A stretch of DNA of 64,000 bases from Hormiphora californensis (GCA_020137815.1 CM035352.1:8042905-8106904); one strand, 5' to 3'; shown: positions 25,330 to 37,981, counted from the stretch's first letter. Numbers and translations are program-made. Notes: generated by a model from the sequence alone, not told the origin.

Positions 25330-26156
25330 GTGAGAGAGAGAGGATATAGGAGAGAGAGAGAGAGAGAGGAATAGAGAGCGAGATAGCTCAAGATAGCAGA
25401 GAACTAGATCTGAGCGAGAGCTATCGTCTCACGAGTATTAGATATGGCACGGATCTGCAGCGTGCAGGACTCGTACGCTAGATCTGCCTACGTCATCTCT
25501 CTCTACTGAGTAGTATCGCGAGCGCTCTGTCGCTCGCCTCCATCACGACGATCATCGGTTCTATAGCTCCTCTCTCTCCTCTCTCTCGTTCGCTCCTCTC
25601 TTCTCTACTCATCTCTCACTGCTCCTCTCCTCGATTACGCGAGTTTGTTCTCTTCTCTCTCTCTCACTTCTCTCCCCTCTCTCTCTCATGCTCTCGTTTC
25701 TCTCTCTTCTCTCATCTCTCCTCTCCCTCTCTCGTCTCTTTCTGCTGCTTTGCTCTCTCCGCCCTTCTGCTCGCTTCTGCTGTCTTCTCTCCTCGCTCCT
25801 CTTCACCGCTCGCGCGCTCCTGCCCGTCGACGCGAATCAGATAAAAGACACTAGACAGACGGTAACGAGTAGTACTAAAAGTAAACTACCATCCTGCAGA
25901 ATGCAACTGAGAAGTGGTAGAAAGAGACAAGTCTTAGAAGATGAAATAAAGAGAGAAATGTGAGACAGGTAGAATAAGAAAGAAAGAAATATAGACAGGG
26001 AGAGAAATAGAGCTAAGAGAGATAGAGAAAGAGGTACGTTTGAGAGTTGTAACTCCACTGATAGGCTGCGTGTCACCCCGTAAATTAGTTTAACAACACA
26101 CACTCTGGCAGGGCACACAAGTAATGCCATTTGTCGTGAGCATTCCTGGGTGAGAG

Positions 26157-26193
<37 letters not shown>

Positions 26194-26500
26194 CAGATAG
26201 ACATTAAGAAATTGGTTGCAGCGTGAGCGGTGAGAAAAGAAAAAAGAAATGTAGTTAACAGACATCAGTAGAAGACTAAAACATACAAGGGACGGGGGAT
26301 GAGTGAGTTAGGGGTGAGATCTGATACTGCAGCAGGGGATGGGGGTATGGGGTAGTACTAAAACATACAGGGGGGGACGGGATGAGTGAGTTAGTATAGA
26401 GGTGATACGACACTGGGGATAAGGGGGTATCATGGAGTAGTACCTGAATCCAAACAAAGTGATAGAAACTCGTTATCTCGTTTCAATAAATAAAAACAAG
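22070..26500. other. Repeat-rich spacer, no gene seen
   Basis: Purine-rich DNA with GA/CT microsatellites at about 22536-22558, 23600-23690, 24155-24215, 24461-24515, 25261-25340 and 25560-25800. There is a MITE at 24661 and no convincing exon chain. Part may be upstream sequence or 5' intron of the CLIP-like gene. Confidence 0.5.
24661..24904. mobile_element. MITE-like element with ~60 bp inverted repeats
   Basis: Begins TACCTTACTCTCGTT and ends AACGAGAGTAAGGTA. Both arms carry repeated AAGAAACTTTT (or its complement) at matching distances. No coding frame. Confidence 0.75.
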
Positions 26501-26513
26501 GATTGATAAAAAT

Positions 26514-26972
26514 TTACTTCTTCTTGGCAACACCAACGGTCCTGCCCTTTCGGCCGGTGGTCTTGGTGTGTTGTCCCCTGACTCGGAGACCCCAGTAATG
26601 CCTCAGACCTCTGTGTGCTCGGATCTTCTTCAGTCGCTCGAGATCCTCTCGGAGCTTGTTGTCGAGCTGGTTAGAAAGAACCTGACTGAACTTTCCATCC
26701 TTGATGTCCTTCTTCCTGTTAAGGAAGTAATCGGGGATCTTGTACTCCCTGGGCTCCTGCATGATTTTCATGATCCTCTCGAGCTCTTCTTCGGTGATCT
26801 CACCAGCCCTCTTGGTCAGGTCAATCTCGGCCTTCTTCAGGACGATGTTGCTGTACCGTCGACCAACTCCCTTGATGGAGGTCAGGGCGTACATGATCTT
26901 CTCTTTTCCATCGATGTTGGTGTTGAGCACTCGAAGAATGTGCTGAAAATCGGGCGCAGTCAACAGAGACAT
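26514..26972 (-). CDS. RPS18: 40S ribosomal protein S18 (uS13)
   Basis: 152 residues in one uninterrupted frame, the normal length for eukaryotic uS13. uS13 sits on the head of the small ribosomal subunit and contacts the large subunit and the P-site tRNA. Visible landmarks are the helix-two-turn-helix region ([20 protein letters not shown]) and the conserved basic tail ([24 protein letters not shown]). The start is [20 protein letters not shown], matching the family. A CCCCCTCTAG acceptor lies 5 nt upstream, so the five extra upstream in-frame residues are not coding. Vertebrate RPS18 has several coding introns, whereas here there are none. Confidence 0.97.
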   Translation of the reverse strand: MSLLTAPDFQHILRVLNTNIDGKEKIMYALTSIKGVGRRYSNIVLKKAEIDLTKRAGEITEEELERIMKIMQEPREYKIPDYFLNRKKDIKDGKFSQVLSNQLDNKLREDLERLKKIRAHRGLRHYWGLRVRGQHTKTTGRKGRTVGVAKKK

Positions 26973-26989
26973 GGCTCCTAGAGGGGGAA

Positions 26990-27780
26990 ACAAGGGTCAG
27001 AACAGCTAAACATTTCATACATGGAATATAATATGACCGTGTATAACGAGTCGTGTGATAAGAATGGTGATGATTGGTGGATAGTGGACTAAAAAGTTAG
27101 AATAGTTCTGGATTGACCCATGTCAGCTGGCCAATGCACAGAGCATTTAGATACAACATTGACACATGTTAAATTCTAGGTACATCGCGCTGCTGACAAT
27201 GAAATGTCATGTAATGCACTCCATATCCCACTCAATAGTATTGAGCGGTCAAGACCGGCTAGGGTTGCCTGCTATCGTATCATTAGGGCTACAATTGGGG
27301 CTCACAGCCCAAGGGCACATTCCAGAACTTGTTTTGTGCCCAGAGTATGCGTCATCTACAGTGACAGCACACACTGAAGCCGCGTAAGGAGCGAAAAAGA
27401 GGTCACAGGGATTTTTTAAATCTCTAAAAAATTCTAAATTTTAAATCTCAAGTTTCAAAATTTGAAAAATCCGCGCGCCCTCTGTTTTTAGCGATGCATT
27501 CTTTATATTTTAACGGCCGCCGCAAAGTATTTTACTTTGTGTGCTGCAATTTAGCGCGCGTTTCATTTTCTCGCCTGAAATAAGTTTTAAAACACTTGAG
27601 AGTGAGAGGGGGGGGGGGACCTTAAAATCTGGGTGTTTGAAGTGTCAGCACTCACGGTTTTCCAGGGTTAGGGCTAAAGTAGGGCTAGGCTTAGGGCTGG
27701 AATTTGGGTTTGGGTTAGGGCTTGACATTTCCTATCAGATAAACTTTGGATTAGCCAAAACGGGCAGCGTGTCACGTATC
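26990..27780. other. Intergenic DNA, no gene seen
   Basis: Spacer between RPS18 and a retrotransposon remnant. 27660-27730 contains degenerate TTAGGGC/TTGGG runs but no perfect telomeric array. Confidence 0.5.
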
Positions 27781-27789
27781 ATGCTAAAA

Positions 27790-28795
27790 ACAAACACGAC
27801 AAAGAAGCGAATCCAGAAGCTATAAAAGCGCTAGACGACCAAGATCCATCTGTTCCAGTCCCACTGGTGCGAAACCTTGGTGTTTTCCTTGATTCGGAGC
27901 TTTCACTAACTGGAAACGTTTCAAAAACGGTAAGAGCATGCAATCTGTGTCTCCTGAATCTTTGGAAGATAGGGAATACACTAACTATTGACCTCAAAGT
28001 GAAGCTAGTAAACACCCTTGTACACAGTAGGCTTGATTACTGCAATAGTCTACTTGCGGGAGCATCTGCTAAAGACCTCGGGAGGTTACAAAAGGTTCAA
28101 AACGCTGCCACAAGATTCATCACTGGACGCCGATCTCTTCATAGCACATCAGACATTCGAAGACAGCTTCATTTTCTACCGGTTAAGGAAAGAATTAACT
28201 ACAAGCTATGCTTATTGACCTACAAAGCCCTAAACGGTCTAGCACCGACGTATCTTTCTGAACTGGTACAACGTCGGAAGCACAAGCTGAAGAATCTCCG
28301 GCGTGATATGGACATAACATATCTTGAAAGGAAATACACCCGTTATTGCTCGAGCAAAGGAGCCTTTAGTGTCGCTGCACCAGCAGTGTGGAACGACCTG
28401 CCGAAACTTCTACGTGAAAATACATCTGTCCTATCCTTTAAAGCCAACCTAAAGACTCACTTCTTCAAAAAAGCCTACAAATGTTGAAGGCCCCATTTCC
28501 AATATGAAACAAGGACATTGTGACAGAGTGATGTGTATGAGTATATGTAATGTGTGTAGCGTGAACAAAGTGAAGCTGGAATGGTCAGTATTTACTTTTT
28601 CCTCTCTTTCCTCTATACTCTAAACTGACCCTTACTGCTAATGATTGGTTTGTTTATTTTGTAACATTTGATATCAAAAGGGAAAAAAAAAAAAAAAAAA
28701 GAAAAAGAACAACAACAAAAAAGCGAGAAAAACGTGTGAATATAAAAAACATCCCAAAAAAAAAGAAAAAAAAGTTGTTCTAAAAAAAAAAAAAA
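27790..28795 (+). mobile_element. 5'-truncated non-LTR retrotransposon
   Basis: The open frame to 28487 encodes the C-terminal part of a LINE reverse transcriptase. It shows NLGVFLDSELSL near its start, then LVHSRLDYCNSLLAG, RLQKVQNAATRFITG and LPVKERINYKLCLLTYKALNG. It closes with the usual SVAAPAVWNDLP and FKANLKTHFFKKAY. The catalytic YADD region is missing, so the copy is truncated upstream. An A-rich tail (28681-28795) follows. Confidence 0.9.
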
Positions 28796-29419
28796 AGAGA
28801 GCTTGCGAGAAAATAGAATGATATGTGAGGACTTGTAAGTGTTAAAGCAGTCGGCAAGTGGGTTCTACTACTCCAAGTTGGTCAACTGAATTACTGGAAA
28901 TTGGAAATGCTACATGATACATCTTCTTCAAGTATTCTATGTGCAACTTCGCACACAGGTTTCAGTATAGGTATCCTAGTATCAATATCCCCGATAGGGG
29001 CGGTCTTCAATTTGCTTCTTTTGGATCTTTTAGATCCTTGAATATCATGTGCACTACTGCATTTTCTGCAGTGATAGGATCTCCTAAATTATTTTCTCAA
29101 CCTTTCAAATATATTAACAAAACATCTTTCAGAACATAAGAAAAATCATAATCTTGTAGTAAAACTAGCCGCTTTTGGAGCGAGGGCTGTTGGGGATGAA
29201 AGAGGATGGAATGATGAATTTTTCTTCTTCCAACAGCAGAACTTGTGCTGAACCGTAAAACGGACAGTTAAAGAGCGGACTATAAATGTTTATTTTGTAT
29301 TGTATTGTATTGTATGAGGCCGAGGAGGATTGCGATTCTTTTAGTAAAAAAGCGGGATGTCAAATGACAAATGTACATTTTGATTGATTGATTTTTGAAA
29401 AACCGGGTTGACCGGGCCC

Positions 29420-30025
29420 ATTAATACGGAATGTAACAAGGCTGACAAGGGTTTTCAGGAGGATTGTAATTCTCCTGCCTCAAACAATTCGAAGCTGCAC
29501 AGATGAGTCACTCTTCAAATCGAAGCTGAAGACGCACCTCTTTGACAAGTCATACGGTCCTACTGGCTGATTTGTAGCTTTGTTAGTGGAGATCTGTCTA
29601 GTCATTGTCTGTCTTGTTTTACGTGTCTTGTTCTGTTCTGAGTTCCGAGTCTAGCCCCTTTTTATACTGAGTGCAGTGATTTTTTAACATATATTTTTAA
29701 CCAAGTAATCGTATAGCTTATCTACACCGTTATCTACTGAATTAACTATTAATCATTAATCTACTCTTTTTTATGATTGGAATTTTAAATTCTACTTTTT
29801 AATTATATCTATTTTAATTAACTTATTCATACAGTCCCTCAGTGTGTACCCACTTTTATCTATCTACTGTTTCTGAATGGACTGCCGCATAAGAAGGCTG
29901 GCTTAAGAGCTCTGGCGTTTTAATTATGAGTTTTTCTCTCTGTTTTTTGCGTTTATCTCTTAGCTATATTGAGTCAATTTGCGGGGTATCAAATGTAACA
30001 ATTGAATTGAATTGAATTGAATTCT
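29420..30025 (+). mobile_element. 3' fragment of a second non-LTR retrotransposon
   Basis: A short LINE-type C-terminus is readable at 29505-29570 (SLFKSKLKTHLFDKSYG). It is followed by ~400 bp of AT-rich 3' UTR and a terminal ATTGA repeat (about 30000-30022). The upstream frame is broken. Confidence 0.65.
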
Positions 30026-30400
30026 GCTATCTAACTCAATTCTAAATACAATTGGGGCTCTGCCCCCGCTGTTGCTGGGCTCTGCTGGAGGGGGTTTACG
30101 CCCCCTAACAGTGGCTACCTTCCCTAGCCCGGACGCATACGGCACAGACCGACGGGCCTTTAGAGCACATAGCGTAGGACGTAGGTTTAAATTAGTACCC
30201 TTACACCGTTATTTTGTCACTAAGGAGTTCTATGACGATATTGCTATTGAATAGTACGTACATTACAATAATTCGGTATTACATACATAACAATTGGTCA
30301 AGGTTTACTGTCTTGTTTGGCAATAGTTTCACACTACAGTCTGTTAGTGAACCACACCACGCCTGTCGAGGGAATATTTGTTAAATTAGATCATCGCTCT

Positions 30401-33400
30401 TCAATTATCTGGCGAGGTATCGTCTTGTAAGATAGCCAGCTGGTTTACAAGTCCATCAATAGTTATTCGATCGTCTGTTTCCACAACCCAACAAAGCGCC
30501 ACCGTCGTCCACACCGACTAAAATGGGTTATGGTGAGTTGAAAATAACTTGAAATCTTTCTGTGTAACTTACATTCGGACATATTATTGGCTGCGAAAGT
30601 CGCCCTCCCTTGCCGATAAACACTATAGCGTCCTGGTTGCTGTAGGTGGCATAAGGGGTGGCTCCGAATGAGAAAATTTCCCAAAGCAGCACTCCACAGG
30701 CCCAAACATCACTTGCAGCGGAGTAGCGACCAAATGTCAGTGCCTCTGGTGACATCCATTTCACTGGAACCATGCCACCATCCTATGGAATGTGGGGTAT
30801 TATTACATCTGTTAGTTTGGGAAGAATGAGTATCACTGTTAGTCAGGAGAGGAGGAGTATTACTCATTATCTGTTTGATTTGTCTATTGTACTGCGAAAT
30901 ATATAATTCATCCGATCAGGATGTGATAAGATTTAAATGATGATGATGATTTATTTGATGAAGATGTGATAAGATTTAAATGATGACGATGATTTATTTG
31001 ATGAAGATGTGATTAGTTAGGAGAGGAGGAGTATTACTCATTATCTGTTTGATTTGTCTATTGTACTGCAAAATATATTCATTTGATCAAGATATTGTGA
31101 TAAGATTTAAAAGATGATGATGATTCATTTGATGAAGATGTGATAAGATTTAAATGATGATGATGATTCATTTGATGAAGATGTAATAAAAGCTGCCTAC
31201 TTTTTTATAGTAGTTCTTGCCATCGTCTCTGGCAGTTCCTCTGGACAGCCCAAAATCTGCCAACTTTACAATGTTGTTGGCACCAACCAGACAGTTCCTC
31301 GCACTGATATCGCGATGCACTATGTTTTTGGAGCTAAGGTACTGGATAGCCTTGCACGGCTGGATGCCCATCAGAAGGAGGTCTTGGGAAGTCAGGATTG
31401 ATGGCTCTCCGGGTTTAGGGGTATTGTCCATTAGAAAGTCGTTCAGTGGTCCTCCTGCCATGTACTCTACGGAAACATTGAAAAGTAAACAATAGTGAGA
31501 TTTCCATACATGTATACGATGTCTACAAGAGGTTTAATTTTCAAGTCAGTTACCCATTATAATGAAGAGGGGCATGGTTTCCGTACACAGTCCAACAAGG
31601 CTGACAATGAACTCGTGGTGAAGGGTCGTCATGATGTTTATCTCTTTCTCAAACTCAATGATCGCCTGCCTGTCCAATCTTCCCGGCTGAAATATCCAAA
31701 ATTTCATCCTCCAGACGCAGCAATCACAAACAAACAAACAAACATCCACAATTAAACTAAACTATACGAATCACGACCCCACCATCATTCGTAGCTCAAC
31801 TTACCTTGATTGTTTTGATCGCCACTTTGTCAGTAGTCCTTGTTGGGTCAACCATGGTCCCCAGGCAGACACTCCCAAAGTTTCCTTCTCCCAAAACCCG
31901 ATCAATTGCAATATCATCCCGGCTTCTCTGCCAGTGCCCATGTGTGTGAGTTATCTGAAAAAGTTATGTTGATGTTGTTAGTTACCGACTTGCCATGCCT
32001 TGCTCGACACTCGCTCTCTGCACTTCCAAGATTAAAAAAGGCTTTGAACAAAACAATTACCCAACTAACCTGTGCAAGTTTCCCCTCGAGAGGGCCCGGT
32101 CCAATGGCTCCATCAAGAGAGTCTTGTTGGTAATGATTTGTTGCATCCTCTAGCAGCTGAACTGCACAACTCTGCTCATTTGATGCTTGTGCATGTTTCA
32201 CCTCCATTAGTCGCATGGACTGAAATCATATATTAAAAGTGAAAACATCAATACACTGAAAAAAGTCCAAAATACGGTAACTTACAATTTGGATTTTCTT
32301 TTGAAGTCTGCGTTTCCGAACAAAGTATATTGTTGTGAGAACTACAATTGTGGCAACCATGACTACTACCACCGTCACCGAGATGTATATACTACTGTTG
32401 TCTTTCCCTGATACAAAATACGTGTTATCAACGAAAGACGCATGTAAACTTGATGAGTTAAATCGAGTTCAGAGAGGCTGAAGCGTTTGTTTTTTATATG
32501 TGGATGTCTCGACATGATTAGTCAAACTATTTTGAAGAAGATTGAAGATTGAAGATAAACTATGTATACAGTTGCTAGCACTAACTTGTAAAAGATATCT
32601 TAACTTCATCCTCATTGTGATAGTTGTGGTAATCACCCGTAGAACAGCGATAGAACCCGCTCCAGGGCTCTGCAAACGTCACCTCTATAACTTTCACTAC
32701 TACTTCTGAAATTGTATCTAGATTAGTCACCGAGAACATGACACAGAACTCAAATAATCTGCAGATTTCTTACCATCGTCAACAGTTTCTGTGCGAATGG
32801 AAGGATTATCAGAGATAGTAATAAAAGATTTGTCGCCCTCTACTTTTTGTTGCCATGCGATACCATCCAAACTCTTTTTTCTTCCCGACTTGGTCCGGCA
32901 GCTAATTGTTACTACCTCGCCCGTGTAAGCACTCTCCTTACTGGCTGACACTGTCAGATGATGTTGTGCTGAGAGGGAGATGGTGTCGATGATGAGAAAA
33001 GATGTCCAGTGATTTAACTTTGTGTTTTACAGACCCCGATTTACTGGACCCTGATTTACCGGAACCCCGATTTACCGGGAGGATAAACTTCCCCCGATAT
33101 AGGAAAATATCAGTATGTCACACCGATATACCGGGCATCCCGATTTACCGGGCAAAACCCTTTCCCCCGAGCATACCAGTAAATCGGGGTCCGACTGTAT
33201 AACAAAATTTAAGTTTATACCAGATATTCTTTTGGTTAGTTGACCCCCCTACTCACGAAATATTTGATAAGGTTCTTCTGATTTTGATCGGATTGTAATG
33301 TTTCCCTCTAAAGTTAGTAAACACTTGATCTTTATACCCTGGTAGCCGTAAACATCGATCGTTGTGTTTATCTTCAGTTCCGTGCCATTCTGGAAAATTA

Positions 33401-33527
33401 TACTGTTATTATTCGCTAAAAACGTGTGTTATGTCATATGATAAATATATGCTTCACTACTATAGCACTACTCATACCCTGAACACTACTCATACCCTGA
33501 AAGTGGGTCGGAATGTTGGGAGGTGCT

Positions 33528-33562
<35 letters not shown>

Positions 33563-34028
33563 GAACACTTCTAAGAATGGAACGTGTTGACATACATGCT
33601 TTGTTGTGTTGAAGAGTGGCTCAAGTTCAACATATGGCTCCTCAGGTCCACTCTGTAGGAGTATTTTGGTGTTTTCTAACCAGGTTCTCCTTTCGGGGCA
33701 TTCCCTTTGATTATTCATTAGACTACATTTTAGTTCCATCGAGACATGTTGATATAACGGGTAGTTCCTGTGTCCGTGTAGAGAGAAGCCAGTATAGATG
33801 GTGTTATTCTTCATTTTGTCACAGCCCAACCAATCAGACTCTGAAAGGAATAAATTATTTCTCTCACTGCCATGACTAATCTCGTATGTAATTATTACCA
33901 TCTGGAGAGGGGGGTGTCTCCGGGGCTGAAGTTGAGGGTGTTGGTGCTACCGTGCCACTTGGTGGATCAGAGGTGCTGCCACTTGTAATTGCTATCAAAG
34001 CGAGGGAGCAAGCGAGAAGGAACAACAT
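30401..34028 (-). CDS. Ig-domain receptor tyrosine kinase
   Basis: Exons (minus): 34028-33899, 33840-33596, 33389-33257, 32968-32774, 32705-32586, 32407-32286, 32219-32070, 31954-31805, 31686-31554, 31466-31201, 30782-30573 and 30517-30401. All junctions are GT-AG and in frame, giving 656 residues. A signal peptide ([17 protein letters not shown]) comes first. A short ectodomain with an Ig-like fold follows (TISCRTK, GIAWQQK, FYRCSTG). One membrane helix lies near residues 281-303 ([18 protein letters not shown]). The kinase domain has GEGNFGSV, the VAIK lysine, [11 protein letters not shown], activation-loop YY, a PVKWMSPEA motif and a CW...R C-lobe signature, so it should be catalytically active. 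The overall form resembles Ig-domain sponge RTKs. The ligand is unknown. The first Met of the signal frame was chosen. An upstream ATG at about 34117 opens only a short unrelated frame. Confidence 0.9.
33030..33197. mobile_element. Second pogo-like MITE, in an RTK intron
   Basis: CAG-ACCCCGATTTACTGG...CCAGTAAATCGGGGTCCGACTG flanked by TA (33028-33029, 33198-33199). It has the same interior CCCCGATATAGGAAA block as the copy at 4614-4785. It lies between RTK exons 3 and 4. Confidence 0.88.
33530..33560. repeat. CA microsatellite
   Basis: About 15 CA repeats in an RTK intron. Confidence 0.9.
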
Positions 34029-34334
34029 AACAGTTAAAAAAGAATAACAAAATGGGCTCGTGGTACTCAAAATTGTATTTGAGGTTGACAAGGATGGTTG
34101 GTTTAAAACGTTCCATGAGTACCTAGAAATTCTTATTCCTTAATCCTTCTCTCCTCAATATCTCATTCTCTGAGAGTATCTCTCCCCTATGTCTCTCCTT
34201 CAATTCTGTCCTTATATGTCTCCCACTCTCACAGTGATCTAGGAAAAGGTAAACTGAACAAAAGTATCAAAAGTACTCCCTCTCTCAATCTCCATATATA
34301 CTATAATATCTGATAGACTCCACTTTTCTCTAGG

Positions 34335-36732
34335 ATGGCCGAGGGAGACGGTGGTGGTGTCCAGGAAGTCATTGATATTGATTCCGATGATTCCAGTGAT
34401 TCTAACTCAGAGTTCGCAGTTCCTGAGCCCACTGATTCCCCATACCGAAAGAGAAGGAACACAAACTTTTTCAGCCGGCTCAACACCACCGTCCAGGATG
34501 ATGAAGATCTGAATGGGGAGCTGGACCCTAACCAGTTATGGCTGGGATCCCTAGATTGGAATGCGAGGGTTACCAAGGGGCACCATCACACTGAACAATA
34601 CGATAACAAGCAGCTCATTGTGAGACGGGGCCAAGAGTTTTCAATGAAAATCAAATTTGATAGGGAGTTCGATGAGGTCAAACATTCCTTTACGCTGAGT
34701 TTTTACACGGGGGATAAGCCATCAATCGGTAGGTGTACATGGGATCAACCATGCTTGCAGACATGACATGACAGACAGAATTACATGAATTGTATTGAAA
34801 ACCCAAAAGCTAACACTACCTCTATTTTCAGCAAAGGGAACACTGTTTACCCTCACCAAAAGCCCCACTCTCTCCACGAAATCATGGGGATTCAAAGTGA
34901 ACTCTATTGAGCGGGAGTGTGTATCCATCACTGTTATGCCTGCGGTCACCTCTCCAGTTGGGATCTACAAGCTAATGGTTGAATCTAGCTGCAGAAACAC
35001 AGATACCCTGACCACCCACACCACCAAATACTCCTGTTCTGAGGGGATGTACGTGCTGTTCAATGCGTGGTGCAAGGAGGATCCCGTGTACATGGAGGAC
35101 GAAGAGGCGAAGGGAGAGTACGTGTTGAATGATGTGGGACTAATATGGGTCGGCACCCATCGAGATTACGAGCCCATACCCTGGAACTATGGACAGTATG
35201 AGATGTGTGTTTTGGAGTGTGTTGTGTTCCTCTTCGCACGTGCAAATCTATCTGTCGAGGCACGTGCTGATCCGGTCAAGCTGACACGAGCTCTTTCCGC
35301 TGTTGTTAATGCTACTGATGACAATGGGGTCCTGGTGGGCCGATGGACGGAGACCTTCCCTGCCAATACAACAGATCCCTCAAATTGGGCGGGAAGTGTC
35401 GAGATCCTCCGACTATTTGTTCTCCTTCAGAGCTCCGTTAGGTACGGACAGTGTTGGGTGTTCAGCGGAGTTCTAACCACCATCCTGCGGTGTTTAGGCA
35501 TCCCTTGTCGATCTGTCACGAACTTTGAATCAGGACACGACATAGATTGTAGTCACTCCATTGATTGTCATTACGATACGGAAGGAAACTCCATGGATGA
35601 CCTGGATGACTCCATTTGGAATTTCCACGTGTGGAACGAGGCGTGGTTCCGGAGATCTGACCTACCTCCGGGGTATGATGGTTGGCAGGCGGTGGATGCC
35701 ACACCCCAGGAGGCCAGTGAGAGTGTGATGAGGTGTGGACCGTGCCCTGTCAAGGCGATCAAGGAGGGTGATCTCTACCTCCCATATGATGTGGGATTCC
35801 TCTTCTCGGAGGTGAACGGTGATAGGATCTGGTGGAAGGTTGAGAAAGATGGGGATATGGCTGTGGAGTATGTGGATAAGAGTTGTATCGGGAAACACAT
35901 CAGTACCAAGGCAGTGGGGTCTGATGAAAGGGAGGATCTGACAAACTGCTACAAGTATGAGGAAGGTAGTGAGAAGGAGAGGAGAGGTACAGGAAAAAGT
36001 TTCACACTTTAGCTCGCGGAAAGAAGTGGGTTGTGAAACCAATAAGCAGGGATTTGGAGGTTGAAATTGAGCGGGAAACTGCCCTAATGGGAAGCGATAT
36101 CACGATCCCTGTCAAACTCACAAACAAAAGTGAGTCCTCCTCCCGAACAGTATCAATCAGTGCCCAGGTTAGATGCTCAGCGTATACCGGGCGAACGGAT
36201 AGCAACGCACCGAATCCTCAAAACGGTACACAGCGTGCACGAGGTGTCGGAAGGCGAGAGCGATACTGTCACCATTAACAATTCCAACCGGATGACTACG
36301 TGAAAAAGATCAAGGCCGGGCTCCGTGCTGAACCTGTTCCTGAAGGCCCAATGTCCAGGAGACAAAGCAGGTAGTTTGCGACGAAAGAATCGTTCTCGGT
36401 CAAAAAGGGTTCAGGTATCACGATCGTGTGCTCGGAAAAGACAGTTAAGCAATACGAGGATTTCGAGGTTTCGGTCAGTTACACAAATGCAACGGATACC
36501 AGGCTAACTCGATGTCCATTTTTACATGGAAGGCCCTGGGATCAGACGGAGCAAGAAGTTATACTGCGGAACGGTCCAACCCCAAAAGACAATTGATCGT
36601 AAAATCACCCTGTCAGCACATCGATTGGGAGAGCGAACTCTGTTGGTGAAATTTTGTAATAGCAAAATAGCTCACGCCACGGAGCGGATAAAGATTGTGG
36701 TGGAGCAAGCAGAGCCCACAGAGATTGAGTAG
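34335..36732 (+). CDS. Transglutaminase, C-terminal part frame-broken
   Basis: Transglutaminases cross-link glutamine to lysine side chains, with calcium. Exon 1 (34335-34728) encodes an acidic N-terminus and the start of the N-terminal beta-sandwich. Exon 2 starts at 34832 after a ~100-bp intron. The catalytic core is intact: nucleophile Cys in VRYGQCWVFSGV (codon 35452), His in WNFHVWNEAWF and Asp in GWQAVDATPQE. No signal peptide is seen. From about 35985 to 36515 the reading frame changes at least six times. Every frame in turn still matches transglutaminase beta-barrel sequence (for example LMGSDITIPVKLTNKS, TVKQYEDFEVSVTYTN and RTLLVKFCNSKIAHATE). This is either a decayed C-terminus or clustered base-call errors. 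The literal frame stops at 36012. A CTCTAG acceptor sits 1 nt before the ATG. Confidence 0.85.
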
Positions 36733-37063
36733 TTGAAGTTCCTCCCGAAATATATTACATGTGTGTGAATGTTACCCATTCTTTATCATCAGATTATTAT
36801 CGTTTTGAATACGTGCTATATATAATATATTATATCGAAAGCCTTGGCCCTTGTGTTTGTAGCTTTATCTACGGCTGTTTAATACAAGGATGTTTTAATT
36901 TTAATGCTATATTTTTAATCTTACAGTTAAAGACTCCATTTCTTTTTTGTCGCTCAATTGTAAGTGATACACTTCCCCCTCCCGGTTCTTGAGCACCACC
37001 TCCTCAAGAGAATTCACCTCTTATTTCTAATCTAACCCCACTTGTCCCTTTTAGCTCATCAAA

Positions 37064-37981
37064 ATGCAAACAGAACTCTCAACATTCGACCGACTCCGAT
37101 GCAAGGTGTTCAACGGTGCTTTTGCAGGCGTGGTTGGTGTCACTTGTACCTTTCCCCTAGATTTGGTGAAAACAAGAATGCAGTCCCAGAACAAATCTGG
37201 TGGTGGTCCACCCAAGTATCGGAATGCAGCCCACTGTTTCCAGTCTGTTGTCCGGGGTGAGGGGTTCCGGGGTTTGTACCGGGGCGTGGGGGTGAACCTT
37301 CTACTTATCAACCCTGAGAAGGCCATCAAACTCGTGGTAAACGATGAACTGAGAAGGAACTTTGCCAAGAGATCCGGTAAGCAGAAGATATCTGTGTTAC
37401 ATGAGGTGCTAGCGGGAGCTGGTGCCGGATCATGTCAGATCGTGATCACCACCCCTATGGAACTGCTGAAGATTCAAATGCAGTTGGCATCCCAAATACC
37501 GGGGAACAAGATGACTGCCTTACAGCTGGCTAAGCAGCTTTATTCGGAAAAGGGACTGCGGGGATTGTACAAGGGCACTCTTGTCACCGCTCTCCGGGAT
37601 GTCTCTTTCTCCTGTGTTTACTTCCCCTTGGTCGGTATTGGATGTAGCTACTTCGCGAGCGAGGGAGAAGACAAGTTCACATCGTTCATGAAGACCCTGG
37701 CTATCGCTTCCTTTGCAGGTGCATCTGCTTCCGGTCTCGTTACTCCATTTGATGTTGTTAAAACGCGGATCCAGACTATCTCTCCCGGGGTAAACGCTGT
37801 GAAATATAATGGTGTACCGGACACTTTTGCAAAGGTGATCAAGAATGAAGGTTTTGGAGCACTTTACAAGGGGTGTGTACCTAGAATGAGTGTCATCGCA
37901 CCTCTCATGGCCATCGCTCAGTCGGTGTATTTCATCGGTGTTGCTGAGATGCTGTTTGGGGTGAATGATAAGAAATACTAA
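37064..37981 (+). CDS. SLC25A22: Mitochondrial glutamate carrier (SLC25A22/18 type)
   Basis: 305 residues in one exon, the usual length for this carrier. It imports glutamate with a proton across the inner mitochondrial membrane. Three carrier repeats each show the signature: PLDLVKTRMQ, PMELLKIQMQ and PFDVVKTRIQ, each followed by the EG...LYKG/LYRG half-motif. NLLLINPEKAIKLVVNDE and RDVSFSCVYFPL are typical of the glutamate/aspartate-glutamate branch, and there is no EF-hand extension. A TCTAAC...CCTTTTAG acceptor lies 9 nt before the ATG. It lies 331 bp after the transglutaminase stop. Confidence 0.93.
   Translation: MQTELSTFDRLRCKVFNGAFAGVVGVTCTFPLDLVKTRMQSQNKSGGGPPKYRNAAHCFQSVVRGEGFRGLYRGVGVNLLLINPEKAIKLVVNDELRRNFAKRSGKQKISVLHEVLAGAGAGSCQIVITTPMELLKIQMQLASQIPGNKMTALQLAKQLYSEKGLRGLYKGTLVTALRDVSFSCVYFPLVGIGCSYFASEGEDKFTSFMKTLAIASFAGASASGLVTPFDVVKTRIQTISPGVNAVKYNGVPDTFAKVIKNEGFGALYKGCVPRMSVIAPLMAIAQSVYFIGVAEMLFGVNDKKY

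Noticed and set aside
27660-27730. Possible interstitial telomere (TTAGGG-like words)
   Set aside because: Only scattered TTAGGGC and TTGGG words with no perfect tandem array.
34026-34119. RTK starting at the upstream ATG (about 34117)
   Set aside because: That frame gives ~49 residues and stops. The signal-peptide frame begins at 34028.
36033-36732. Separate small genes after the transglutaminase stop
   Set aside because: Each short frame continues transglutaminase beta-barrel homology, so they are pieces of one frame-broken gene.
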